64,000 bases of DNA, taken from contig NC_080711.1 in NCBI RefSeq assembly GCF_019097595.1, positions 14,900,428-14,964,427 on the forward strand, in the 5' to 3' direction. Both the position numbers and the translations under genes were made by a program. Below the pieces are notes generated by a model, which had not been told where the DNA came from, ran no database searches, and worked only from the letters and a program-made list of their open reading frames with translations. This DNA is from Hemibagrus wyckioides (lineage: Eukaryota; Chordata; Actinopteri; Siluriformes; Bagridae). Positions 1 through 40,580 of this stretch are shown in pieces. Every line of letters starts with the position of its first letter. The first letter of the stretch is position 1.

Positions 1-3000
1 TAGAATGTAAAAAAGTGTGTATGTGTACTGGGTGAACACAAAAGCTTGGAAATCTGCTTTTCCACATCTGAGTAAAGGTGTGTTTAGATCCCTTTTTAAT
101 GCTGTATAGTAATCACTGGCTATAGAATAATTAATAATTCAAATGAATACAGAAGAATTAAATTAATATAACACATGCAATCAGTAACGGTGACACTAAA
201 GTTTTAGTCCATGCACACTATTGTGATGTTTGGCAAACATGGGGACCGCATACAAGCAAATAAGTCTATCCACACTATAATCATTGGGTCATTGTTATTT
301 GGGTTTTTTTTTGTTGTTCCAGGTCTTGTGAAAACTGATAGAAGCATGAATATGAAGTATGAATAAGTTCTAGCATAAAAACATGACCCCTGGTTAGTGG
401 TTGTTGCAAAACACTGATATATTTCCCATCTCATTCTCCAGATTTGAACATTATTGAATACTTTTAGTTATACAAATACACTCAATATGTATTGTGGAGC
501 AATAATTTTCAAGTCAGCTGTTTTAAGAAAACACACCCAGGAAACAAATCTTTGGGAAAAATAAAACTGTGTTGAAATGTTGATATGTTTTTGCCTTTTG
601 TCTTGAAGCATGCCAATAATTCTGGAGCTAGCTGTTCCTCAAAGCCAGATGACGAGCACAGCTTATTACCAAAACAGCTTACATGTGAAGCAGCTGTATA
701 CTGACCTCAACTGCACAGCACCGAGCTGCTCAAGGGCGCAATAGTGGCTCTTCTGCAGTCATGTGATTTGAACTCCAAAGCTTCCGGTCACTAGTCCAGA
801 ATCTTAACAGGAAAAGAAGAAAGTCAGATACAGACTATGAAAAGGGATGGAGTGAGTGAATGAGAGTGAGAAAGAAAAAAAGCAAGGGGAAAGGGGAAGG
901 GGTGGGATCGATGAATCTCTTCACAATGAGCTATTCAGTGTGTATAACTGCCTCCATTCAGCAGCAGATGTGTGTGGGTGGAGCGACCCAGCGTGACAGA
1001 GCTGCCCAATCTCCCATCACTGAATCAGGATATGGAATTCATATAGAACGGATGGAGGGGGGTGGAACATATTTCGACGCATTGTATAAATCCTAAAATG
1101 CGATTAGCCCTCAAGACTGCATGGTAAAAGGGCCCTTGTGTATAGACACTTGATCCCAGTCTCCATGAAGCCTGTGACATCATTGCTTACCTCTGACAAG
1201 AGAAGTCACTTGACTGCTCTAAACAAGGCCGCCTTTTTTTTTCCTGACACACAGACATCTGATGTGCTTTCCTTAATGATAAAAAGCTGAACATGAAGAG
1301 ATGTTTGTCGTGCTGCTGTTCTTTCTCTACACACATAGGAGCCTGAGGGAGGCAGTGTGTATTGTTTGGAGATTAATAGCTGGTCCCCTGTTTTCGAGTC
1401 TCTAGGGAGGCTTGGTGACCTTCTCGCTCAGGTTCTCCTTCCTCCTGACTCAGCAACAGCTGCCAGCACACACACACACATACACACACACACTCTATAG
1501 GCAGTAAAACCTGGCACAAAGGGTACACAGCAAGAAGTCCTTGCTTATTAAACCTATTCAGCTAATTAGTTCATGCTCAATACTGTGCAGAACTCAGTGC
1601 AGTGTATTTTAGAACAACAGGTGGGCCATTAAGGAAGGCTGTGAAAAACCTTTAAACATGTTCTCTGTGCTTTAGCAAAGTGGTCAAATGCCCTGCAAAA
1701 AAAACCCAACAAAACAAACAAACAAAAAAAAAATCTATACTTTTCCAGGGTGGACAGAATACACCAGGATTGCTGTTTGAATTTTATTTTATTTTTTTTA
1801 ATTATGAAAGAACCTGCTTTGAAAACTGCCTCAGTCCAAAGCATGGTCCACAGTTTGTTCATGCCCCCCTCCAGATACACACACACACACACACACACAC
1901 AGAGTTTACAGCCTTCGAGACCTGAGTAAACAGGGACTGCGTGCTATGTACACAGGGACAGAATTTAGTGGGCTTTACCGCTCCGAGTGTCATAAACACC
2001 CACAAACTTTCAGCCAAAAAACTTTTCCCACATGTGGTTACAGCCAACTTGGATGCATCCAAGACTAGCGGAGCACAGCAGAAATCTGAGGATGATGTAG
2101 TTGATTAGCAGATTAGCTGTGCTTTAGTGCACAGAACATTAGGTTCAGCGGGCTGCTGGGACTGCTAACTCTAAATCCATATCTAGTGATTTATGTCTAA
2201 ATGGCCAGGACAGAAGTCAGCCAAATGGATCCAGTTGGCTTATTTATTTCACTGAGCAGCTTTCCCAGCTGTCTTACTGATCAAGAGGAAAAGGAAAGGA
2301 AATTGACTTAGTTTTACTGCCAGTCACTCTCTGTCCTGGCATTGTTATGGAGCTACAGGCTACAGATTGGGCTCTAACAGGTGACAAGCACTGATATGGC
2401 AACTGTATGACAGACACAAAACCAGGTACAAGCACAGACTCGGGGAGATCTCTGAGTCCCATTAGCTGAGAGGGCATCCCCATGTGACAAATCCAAGGAG
2501 GAAAAACACACGTACACCTTAATTTCCCAAGGTAACCTTTCAGCACTGAGGAGCACCTTCACTGCACAGCAGCCCCACAGTGCCCTAATGGATCTCCAGC
2601 AGCATGACCAGAGGGAGACACACTGTGTGTGTGTGTGTGTGTGTGAGTGTGTGTGTTCTGCCTTTCCTTAGAGCTGGCTATCATCCTTGCTGAAAGGCTC
2701 CATGCTTCATCTCATTGTACCGCATTGTTACAACACCAGCTGAAAGAAAGCAACAAACGACAGGGACATACACACTGCTCAAGAACAGTTTAAAATACTT
2801 TTGCCTCAATTAAACATATTAACCAGTAGAAACAGAACAAGACCAACTGTCAGTATTCACGATCAGGTACTGTCACTAATGTAAAGCTGATCATTTAAAA
2901 CAGCATTAATTTCTGTAACATAATTTCATGCATAAATTCTTCATGGTATTCATTACCATTCCTTAGATCTTTTTCTTTTATTTTATATTAAAAATGAACT

Positions 3001-5046
3001 TATATTGACAAGGAATAAGTGTGGATACCATGCATGAAAGAGTAAAGAGTAGTGTTTACAGGGCTCTGAAATACCTGCATAATTCTGAAATAAAGCTGCA
3101 TAACTATTTGTAAAGGTTAGTCCAACAAGCATCAGTTCTAGTAAAGACTGCATTTCGACAATTTTGATGTCGAGTAGACAAAAAGACTGAGTCAAGTGAC
3201 AGATTTTTGTTGCCATAGGTTTGTGTTATGACATTCTCCAGGCTAAAGTACATTAGAACATCTAACTAACATCACTGAACATTTTCTCGTAACAGTATGA
3301 ATGTCAAAAATTTAGAAAAACCTTTTCTAAAGCCAGAGGAAATATATTAAACTATATTATTAAACTATTATGGCTCCAAAGATCGTTGAATAAGAAAAAT
3401 CAAACTAAGGAGAACATCTTAATAAAATATACATCAGCGTCTCCTGAACTGCTGTTAAATTGTGAAGATGTGTGATAATTGTTGCAGTGTAACAACAAAG
3501 TCATTTATATTTTCAGTGGCCCTGAAGTATCGTTCTTATTTCTGTTAATTATAAAATTGTACTAATTATTTGAATAAGTACTTACATATATTCTCTCAGG
3601 ATTTTGACTAGACTTTGAGATCAGTTGACTATTTATAATTTTGCTATATAATCTTTAATTTTGCTGTAATCAGTGTAGTGACAATAAAAGTATTTTGAAT
3701 CTTGAAGATATTTATGAATATTTATGGCAATGACATGACACCATAATGAAATACAGTGAGTTATGTATATTTTCTCAGGCTTTAAAATGCCACTTGGTTC
3801 AGGTATTATGTGAACCTCACGTTAAAAGTTTTCACAAATTCGAGTTTATGCCAGTTGGAATGAACCTTTATAATGTTTATCTTGGTTTATTTTGTATTAA
3901 TCAGTCATAAAGCACCGCATGTGCCGTTAATTAAAATGCTACCAATTTCTTTGCATTAACTACTTGTCATCTTTTTTCTAGCGTTTTCTAGTTAAAATAT
4001 AAACTGTTGTAGTTACTGAATTAGAAAATAATCATCTACATGGTGTTTTGGTGCCTTTACCCCGACTGATGAGTGTTTTTCTATAACACCATACCCTGTT
4101 CATTCCAAATCAATGTACCAATTACAATGGGCAATATTTTATGAATTAAAAAAAATCACATTGTATACATTTACACTTCCATTTAATTTTATTACGTTAT
4201 CGTTCGTTGTACGAGTTTCCCCTCACCAATTCCCTCACCAGCCTCTTTTTTTAATCTCTCTTTCATGGTAAATGCACTCATTATCTTTTAAGCAAACACT
4301 AGGGCTGTGGATGCTGAAATGATGGTAATGACTGGGAAATACCAAACCACAAAGATCCTAATTAAACTCAGCAAACATGAGCGTGGAATTTGACTGATTA
4401 CATTACAGGAGGAGAATATTTCATTCACAACACCCACATATAGTGTTCATCTAACTATTTGAGATATTTTAATGCAGTTATCATAGCCCAGGTCATCAGG
4501 CTATACTGCTCCAAGTCCATATCTAGGCCACCTTAGGCTTTGCCCATTTCCTTTCCTTTTTTTTCATTGCTTCTTGTTTTTGAGGGATTCTTCTAATGAG
4601 ACCGAGATGTTTATAGGGAAGATGGGATTGGCCATGCAGAGAAACATTTCTTCTGTAGATGTCCTGACAATCGGGAGTCTGAAAGCTGGGAGTGCAGAGA
4701 CATTGTAAAGGTTAGGAGCATGGCACCAAGAGAGAGGAGAAAAACAGCCCAGAGATCTGTTGGTAGCATTTCAGCAAATTAAACTGGCCTGACTGCTTGT
4801 AATGGAGGACATTGTTACATATTTCAGGATGTTAAGACTCCAGAAGACTACTGGTTATACTGTACTATGAAACACAATATCTGTATGGCTGGTTTGGCAA
4901 ATTAAATTTTACTTCATTGATTACCACATTGTTAATTCGGAATTAATTAGAAATTCTACTAAACTGTCCTGCACTTTTGGTGTATCCTAACTCATGTTCA
5001 AGCAGGGGATACATCAGTTCTTCATTAAACTGGCCTAGCTTTGACC
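1..5046. other. Downstream intergenic region, no gene recognised
   Basis: The region is AT-rich and free of convincing coding sequence; all open frames are under 91 codons and lack family resemblance or splice context. It contains CA/TG microsatellites near 1,463-1,492, 1,876-1,901 and 2,622-2,656. A small unique GC-richer stretch at about 610-790 could be the edge of an exon or regulatory element, but nothing identifies it. Confidence 0.6.
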
Positions 5047-5092
5047 CAGTGTGGTTTATGCTCAACTCCATTGCCAAGCATAAACCACACTG
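5047..5092. repeat. Perfect 16-bp inverted repeat (hairpin)
   Basis: The arm CAGTGTGGTTTATGCT at 5,047-5,062 is exactly complementary to AGCATAAACCACACTG at 5,077-5,092, with a 14-nt loop. It lies outside the bahcc1 transcript by the present model. Confidence 0.85.
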
Positions 5093-5327
5093 TGTTCATG
5101 TGAATGATGTGCTTTCTTTAACCCAGCCATAGACACAAAGCCCTCACAATGACCCTCAAGTCGCATGTGGAAAGGTCAGTGACCTATTTAGGGCTAACCA
5201 GTGGTGCAGGCTTCATGCTCTTTTGCACTTCCAACTATAAAAGTTCAGCCATGGAGGAAGTGGACAATCCGGGCTATCAAACATGCCTGATTGCTATCCA
5301 AAGGTGGATTCTTAAAGCTGATTGTAT

Positions 5328-5330
<3 letters not shown>

Positions 5331-5374
<44 letters not shown>
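5331..5374. repeat. (CA)n microsatellite
   Basis: About 22 uninterrupted CA units immediately downstream of the inferred bahcc1 3' end. It produces a spurious Thr-His run in one open frame. Confidence 0.95.
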
Positions 5375-5376
<2 letters not shown>

Positions 5377-5463
5377 GAATGTACCGCTTGCATGATAGTC
5401 AGATGGAGTCTTACTTAAAGATAATCAATCATCCAATAAGCACACAGTTCGTTGAGCATGATA

Positions 5464-5469
5464 TTTATT
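5464..5469 (-). terminator. Candidate polyadenylation signal AATAAA
   Basis: AATAAA on the minus strand (tttatt on the plus strand), 2.66 kb downstream of the bahcc1 stop codon. It is the most distal canonical signal before the CA microsatellite at 5,331-5,374. A second candidate lies at 5,835-5,840. No transcript evidence is available here. Confidence 0.3.
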
Positions 5470-8128
5470 CATAGTCCCTCTATAAAAAATCTTAATACTA
5501 AAACACATTTACAGCTTGATACTCATAAAGTGTTTTTTCTGTAAAATGTTTACTCCCCAAACCAGACCTTACTTTACACATTTACAATCTTTACAACAGT
5601 TTTCAGCACAGAGAAAAAAAAAGAAACAAAAAACAAACTGACAAAAAGAACAATAAAGAATATACTTAATTTTTGCTTTCATCAAAGTTAAAACATAAAA
5701 ATTCTGCGACAGGCTGAATATTACAGGTACATATAATTTTACCATGTACAAATCAAAATAGAAATGGAAAGAAAACGGTTTTATAGGAAAGACGTTCCCG
5801 CGTCCTCCTGATCATTTCCTATTACCCATTAGCCTTTATTAGAAGCGCCACAATTCTGACCATCATTCAAATGTTGAGTCAAAGTAGTATTGCACTTTTA
5901 TCAATGGGCAAATGACCTTTTCTTAAATGATGATAGGTGACCGACTTCTAAGACAAGACTATCTGAAAATCTCTAATATCCGTTCTTCTAAAAAGAGAAA
6001 CTGACCTCTACTGTGGAACAGTAATCAGTTTCTTTTAAGCAGGACAATGTAACTAATAGAACTTTGCCTTCATGATAAAAGATTAGAATTTTGTGTCATT
6101 CAGACATGTCTTCAGAAGATGTCCGTGCTTAACTTATACTAAGTACATTCAAATTACTCAGTCCAGTGCCCTTCTTTATCAAGACAGTATAACAAAGGCA
6201 AACAGTTCACATACAATTAGTATGGCCTACACAGACAGTTAATAAATAACCTATGTTAGAGTCAAGTTTAAAATTATTTACGCAAGTTCTAACCTTACTG
6301 CCCATTTTACAAAAAAAAAATCAAGACTGGACATTTTGTAGAGAAACCATCATCAGATGTCCTTTTTCTTTCAGGTTATTGGTAAGCGACGAATGAATAG
6401 GCTGAATATTGTGACAAATACATTTTTGGTGTCCATTTGTAAACCACGGAGGATAAGGTTAAATGGTCAGGGAGAGGTCACTGAATGATGTCACTTCCCC
6501 TACAGGGCCACAAAAGTTGTTAATGGGGGCCAGAAGGTGAGGGTCTAACTATAATTCAAGGCACAAACCAGCATACTAGTCCAGTGTTCTCTCTGTACAA
6601 GTTCTCTCTGCCAGACCATTGCACTTTGATATAAAGAGACTCTATTTTCAACACAAACTAAATAAGCGCTGTCACATTTTTGTTTGGTTTTTGTGATGAA
6701 ACAGCAACACTGACAATAAATAGGTAATAAAAATAATAATCAATACTTAGAGAATACAGTGAAGGTTGCATAATAAAAACAGGATGTTTTTGGCACACAC
6801 AAACACTCAGTCACACTCACACACACACAAAATTTTTAATAAAGTATCTTGTGATTGTGTGAGCCTGTTGAACAGTCCACGCTTGCTGTTTTATGAACAT
6901 GATTGTCCCTAAAGACAAACGACTCATCGGCTTCTCTAAGAGCTCTTGTTATGGTTGGCACAATGCCATTTCTTTGTTTCACTGCCTTGGCCTTGGTCAA
7001 ACAGTCTGCCTCAATTTGCCATCACCAGTTCTGGTGAGGAGAAAGTTGAAAAAAATGGTACGAAACATTGTCAGTAAAGCAAAAAAATATATATATTAAC
7101 AAATATTTACGAATACGTCGATTGCAGAAGGATGTACAGCACTAATTAATCACTCTGGTATTTTATACCTGCATGTTAAGAACTTATTTGAATTTTCCAT
7201 TTAGTTATTTTTTTCTGATATATCCTTTTTTTTGGGTAAAAAGCACAGTGGACATGAAAATAATGGTATAAGTAGACAAAAACAAAACAAAAAATACTAA
7301 GAAATGCCCAAAGTGCAGCCATAACAATGACTGAAACTTGTAACATCATCTCTTTCTGTCTCAGCAGGCAATGTGCAGTGCAATGCATACATCTTCAGTT
7401 CATTTCTTCTCATAGAAAAATAAATCAGTCCAAGCATCAGACAATAAACCTCATATGTACTGTACATCACCCATATAAAATAACTTTGTATATACATATA
7501 GACAACGACAAAAAAATTCATAATGAAAAAAAACCAAAACAGATCACACATGCACCTGTACACTATACACCTGAATAAGAAGACAGGTAAGAGGTACTGA
7601 AGTGTATGGCTTGAATAGTAAATAACTCCTTAAATATACACATACATAAACTTAATATACTAAATCTATTATTTACTTAAATATCCCTGGAATCATCACA
7701 TGGTGTGGGGGGAAAGCACACCACTCTGCCTTTGTCTGTTTTTTTTTTTCCTACGCTGTAGAATTCTCACGATAGCCATCTTTCAAAACCGAAAAAAGGT
7801 TCTGCTTTGGTGACTTTAAATAGAATGTTGTTGTTTTTAAGTTAATTTGTAAGATTTTGTGAGATTAAATGGATGTACTATACAGAGAAGCTGGACCATG
7901 CGCAAACTACCCGTGGTGGCAGTTCGTCTTTGGGAGACCAAGCACAGGTTGTGAGGCTGGGAGATTGTGGGCTGGTTTTCTTAGCCATGCATCTCACCAC
8001 AACTTAGGTCCTTTTGAACATAGGATAATTACAGTTGTGATTCTTGCAATTTCCCATTTTGACTGGTTGGTCTCTCGTCAAATTCCTGCTCAGGCAAATG
8101 CTAGATTGTCATTACCCTCAGACCAAAG
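5464..8128 (-). other. bahcc1: Inferred 3' UTR of bahcc1
   Basis: Below the stop codon the sequence is AT-rich and has no recognisable exon on either strand. On the minus strand, AATAAA signals lie at 5,835-5,840 and 5,464-5,469; the second gives a 3' UTR of about 2.65 kb, a plausible length for this family. The end is a guess and needs transcript data. A CA-rich patch is at about 6,796-6,830. Confidence 0.4.
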
Positions 8129-37492
<29,364 letters not shown>

Positions 37493-37644
37493 TCATTTTC
37501 TGATTGGTTTGCCATCTGCAACAACACCTGGCATACTGCTCTGATACTCTTGCTGACTACAGACCTCACAGTAACATCTGGATAACTGATCTTTAACATT
37601 GATCCAACCATCCACGAATTTAGCAAATTTTAGGGGAATTTTGC

Positions 37645-37990
37645 TAAAAGGGTTGGGCAACATAGTGACACAGCAGGTAGTGTTATTGCCAAGGTCAGGG
37701 TCTGGGGATCAATCATGGGCTCTGTTTGGAGTTTCACATGTTTTTCCCCATGAATGCCTGGCTCTCCCACCAGGTTGCCTCCCACTTCTCACAAACATGC
37801 CAGCAGGTGGACTGTCTATATCAAACTGCCCCAAAGTATGAACTGGTGTGTGCTGTGTGGAGTCCTGCAACAGACTAGCATACCAATCAGGATGTATTCC
37901 TTCCTTAAACCCTGTGTTCCCATTGGAAAAGACCTTTATCCAGAAAAACCATGACCAGGATAAAGCACTTACTGAAGACGAACGAATAAA
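37645..37990 (+). repeat. Diverged full-length SINE-like dispersed repeat
   Basis: Shows in order a head like 'cagcaggtagtgtt', 'tttggagtttcacatgtttttcc', a 'ggttgcctccca' block, and the terminal 'ccaggataaagcacttact' followed by a GAAT-like tail. This is the layout of a very common ostariophysan repeat. Heavily mutated and hence old. Confidence 0.75.
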
Positions 37991-38145
37991 TGAATAAGAA
38001 ATGCTTCCATTAACTGCTGTTATAGCAATATTCTCAAAAGAACAGAATAGGGTCAAAATAGCACCACTAAAATGGTCATGGCGTGACTGGGACACATACA
38101 TGCTAGGGAATCCATTATTTAACAACAATCTGTTTCCATTACAGG

Positions 38146-38330
38146 TAGCCCAGTGCTGCATCAGGGTCCCTGGTTCGAACCTGAGCTCTGGTTACTACCT
38201 GTGCAGAATTTTGCATTTTTTACCTGTGGGTTTCCTCCGAGTTCCCCAGTGTCCTTGCACCTCCCTGAACATGTTAACAGGTTATTTGGCTACACTAAAT
38301 TGTGCCTAGGTGTGCATGAGACTATGAAAA
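38146..38330 (+). repeat. Truncated second copy of the SINE-like repeat
   Basis: Contains ggttcgaacctgagctc, which resembles a tRNA-type B box, then 'gtgggtttcctccgagttcc' and 'ctaaattgtgcctaggtgtg'. It is the 5' half of the same family as the copy 160 nt upstream. The B box suggests tRNA ancestry. Confidence 0.75.
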
Positions 38331-38370
38331 TGTCCACACTTGGTGTCCTGTGTCTTCCCACACCATGCTC

Positions 38371-38528
38371 AGTTATCTGGAACTGTGTCACGTCACCTGG
38401 ACTTCTACCTAGTTAGATCGAAACGTTTCATTACTCATCAGTCTGAAGAAGCTGCTCGAATGAGTACTGAAACATTTCGATCTAACTAGAAAGAAGTCCA
38501 GTTGACGTGACTCAACTTCCAGATAACC
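38371..38528. mobile_element. Long imperfect inverted repeat, foldback/MITE-like
   Basis: The arms 38,371-38,437 and 38,461-38,528 are about 67 nt each, complementary with a handful of mismatches, around a 23-nt loop. Each arm contains agttagatcgaaa. I have seen similar sequence as a dispersed repeat in fish. No target duplication is evident. Confidence 0.7.
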
Positions 38529-38887
38529 ACACCTAGATGAGCGAGAATATTCACAGACATCATTCTCAGTGATCTCATTGGCTCCAGATTGGCTCCAGAT
38601 CCACTGCAATGAATAAATTACTCCATCACTTAATCAGCATAAATAAAATATTGTGACATACAGTATTCATTTAGGTATTCTTATATGCGATTTCTACATA
38701 CATCAAAAAAAAAATCATAAATTACAAAATACAGTACATACATGGAGCTATAGCAGCCCATGAGACATATGGACCAAGCCTGATTTCCTCACACCCGACT
38801 GGACAGACATCTCATCTCACAGCTGAATGCACACTCTCGGTCTCCTTCCCTCTCACATACTCCCTTGTGTTCCTTTTCTAATCCCCA

Positions 38888-38890
<3 letters not shown>

Positions 38891-38921
<31 letters not shown>
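38891..38921. repeat. (CT)n microsatellite
   Basis: About 15 CT units within a longer pyrimidine-rich tract (38,830-39,110). Confidence 0.95.
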
Positions 38922-38924
<3 letters not shown>

Positions 38925-40497
38925 GCACTCCGTCTATTATCTGTTTTTTTCAATCTCTCATTCTCACGCCCTCAATCTCTCCCTGAACCCTGCTCCATTT
39001 CTCCATTTCTTATCTTTTCCTCCGCCATACCATTCATCGTCCTTCTGGAATTTTCCATCCAACTCCTCTTTCTCCCCGGCACTCACTTTTTCACTTTCTC
39101 ATCCTCGCACATTTAATGAACAAAAGTATTCAAGAAGTATTCATAGCAACTGACTGACACTCGGTAGGTACGATCTTGTCACTCTTTGACCTTACTTTTC
39201 GAGCTGCATTGCTCCAGTCAGACAAACATAATCATGTGGCCTCAATTTCAGGCAGGTAAACACTTTGTCTTAATTTTAGAGAATGACACTAAGATGTATA
39301 GACTACATTACCCAGAGGCCCAGAGAGCATTCACTGTGCTCTCAAAGGGTTTCTGTTTGCCTTAGCCCTGTAATAAATGTAGCAGTGCTGCAATCTGTTC
39401 TGCACCCACTCCAGTATGTGTTTAAGTAGACAATGATGAGTAATTGACCATTCAGAACAGCACCTCTGTAAACTGCCCACTGATTGTCCATTATGTGTTA
39501 TGGGTATAACTAAGAAAAAGAAAAAAAAAACATACTGATTAAGCAAGGCTTAAACACTGCTCCCATTACTCTGGTACATTCTTTTGACAAAGACACCCAA
39601 GATAAATTCCCCAACGTCAAGAACTCACAAGGTGCTGAATATGTATGAACATACAGGTGCTGTTTTTAAACTATAAACACATAAATTACAACCCCTGAGA
39701 TGTATTAACTTATTCCAAGCACACTGTATTCAGTCAATTAGTGGTAGACTGAGTTATTAATCAAAATGCTCTGATTTTTAAAATACAGCAAGTAATATTT
39801 GTTTTCTGTAGAATCTTAAAGAGGTTTACACATTTTATTTCTCTTGCATTTTTAGCTCATTTTCTTCCAATTAGGGAATTCTATATTCCCAGCCCACTAG
39901 CTAGTTCTTCTGTATTGCCTGACAGCTAGCGAACAGAGAGGCCGAAAGCCAAAGTATGCGAATGTGTTGTGAATCACGCTCTGCATCTTTCAAACAGCTG
40001 CTCGTTCGATGTCATCGGACAGTTTAACGTTTTTTTTTTGCCGAAAGTGTTAACTGCTCTCTTACATACAGAAGACACCCACAAGCAGTTAGGGTTATTC
40101 CAATTGACATGAGAATTAGGAACATGCATTTTTTTTTTAAATATTCAGAATCCCTGATTATTTGCTATTTCACAACATCTATGTGCAGAGAATAAGCTAA
40201 ACCTGCTAACTAGATACGTTCAACAATGCGTTCCACAGGCACGCAGCTGTTTCACTCAGTTTTCTGCCTGGTCTCCTTTTCTGTAGCTTATTGTACCTGT
40301 ATTCCTCATTACATCTTAACACTTCTACAACACCTTGTTCAAACTGACTGAAGGAAGAAATAGACGATGATGTATTTTGCAAAGACTGCTGCTATCAAGG
40401 TTTGATAGAAAGATGATGTGCACCCTTAAACACCCTCTGATTTTTCTCTTATTTTCATGAAGCTAAATTCAACTTTCAGAATAATTATAAAAGGACC

Positions 40498-40500
<3 letters not shown>

Positions 40501-40578
<78 letters not shown>
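40501..40578. repeat. (TA)39 microsatellite
   Basis: An uninterrupted 78-bp TA run, the longest simple repeat in the window and a likely cruciform-forming, highly variable site. Confidence 0.97.

Positions 40579-40580
<2 letters not shown>

Noticed and set aside
38165..38190. tRNA gene (ggttcgaacc B-box-like motif)
   Set aside because: No cloverleaf or complete A box surrounds it; it belongs to the SINE-like repeat.
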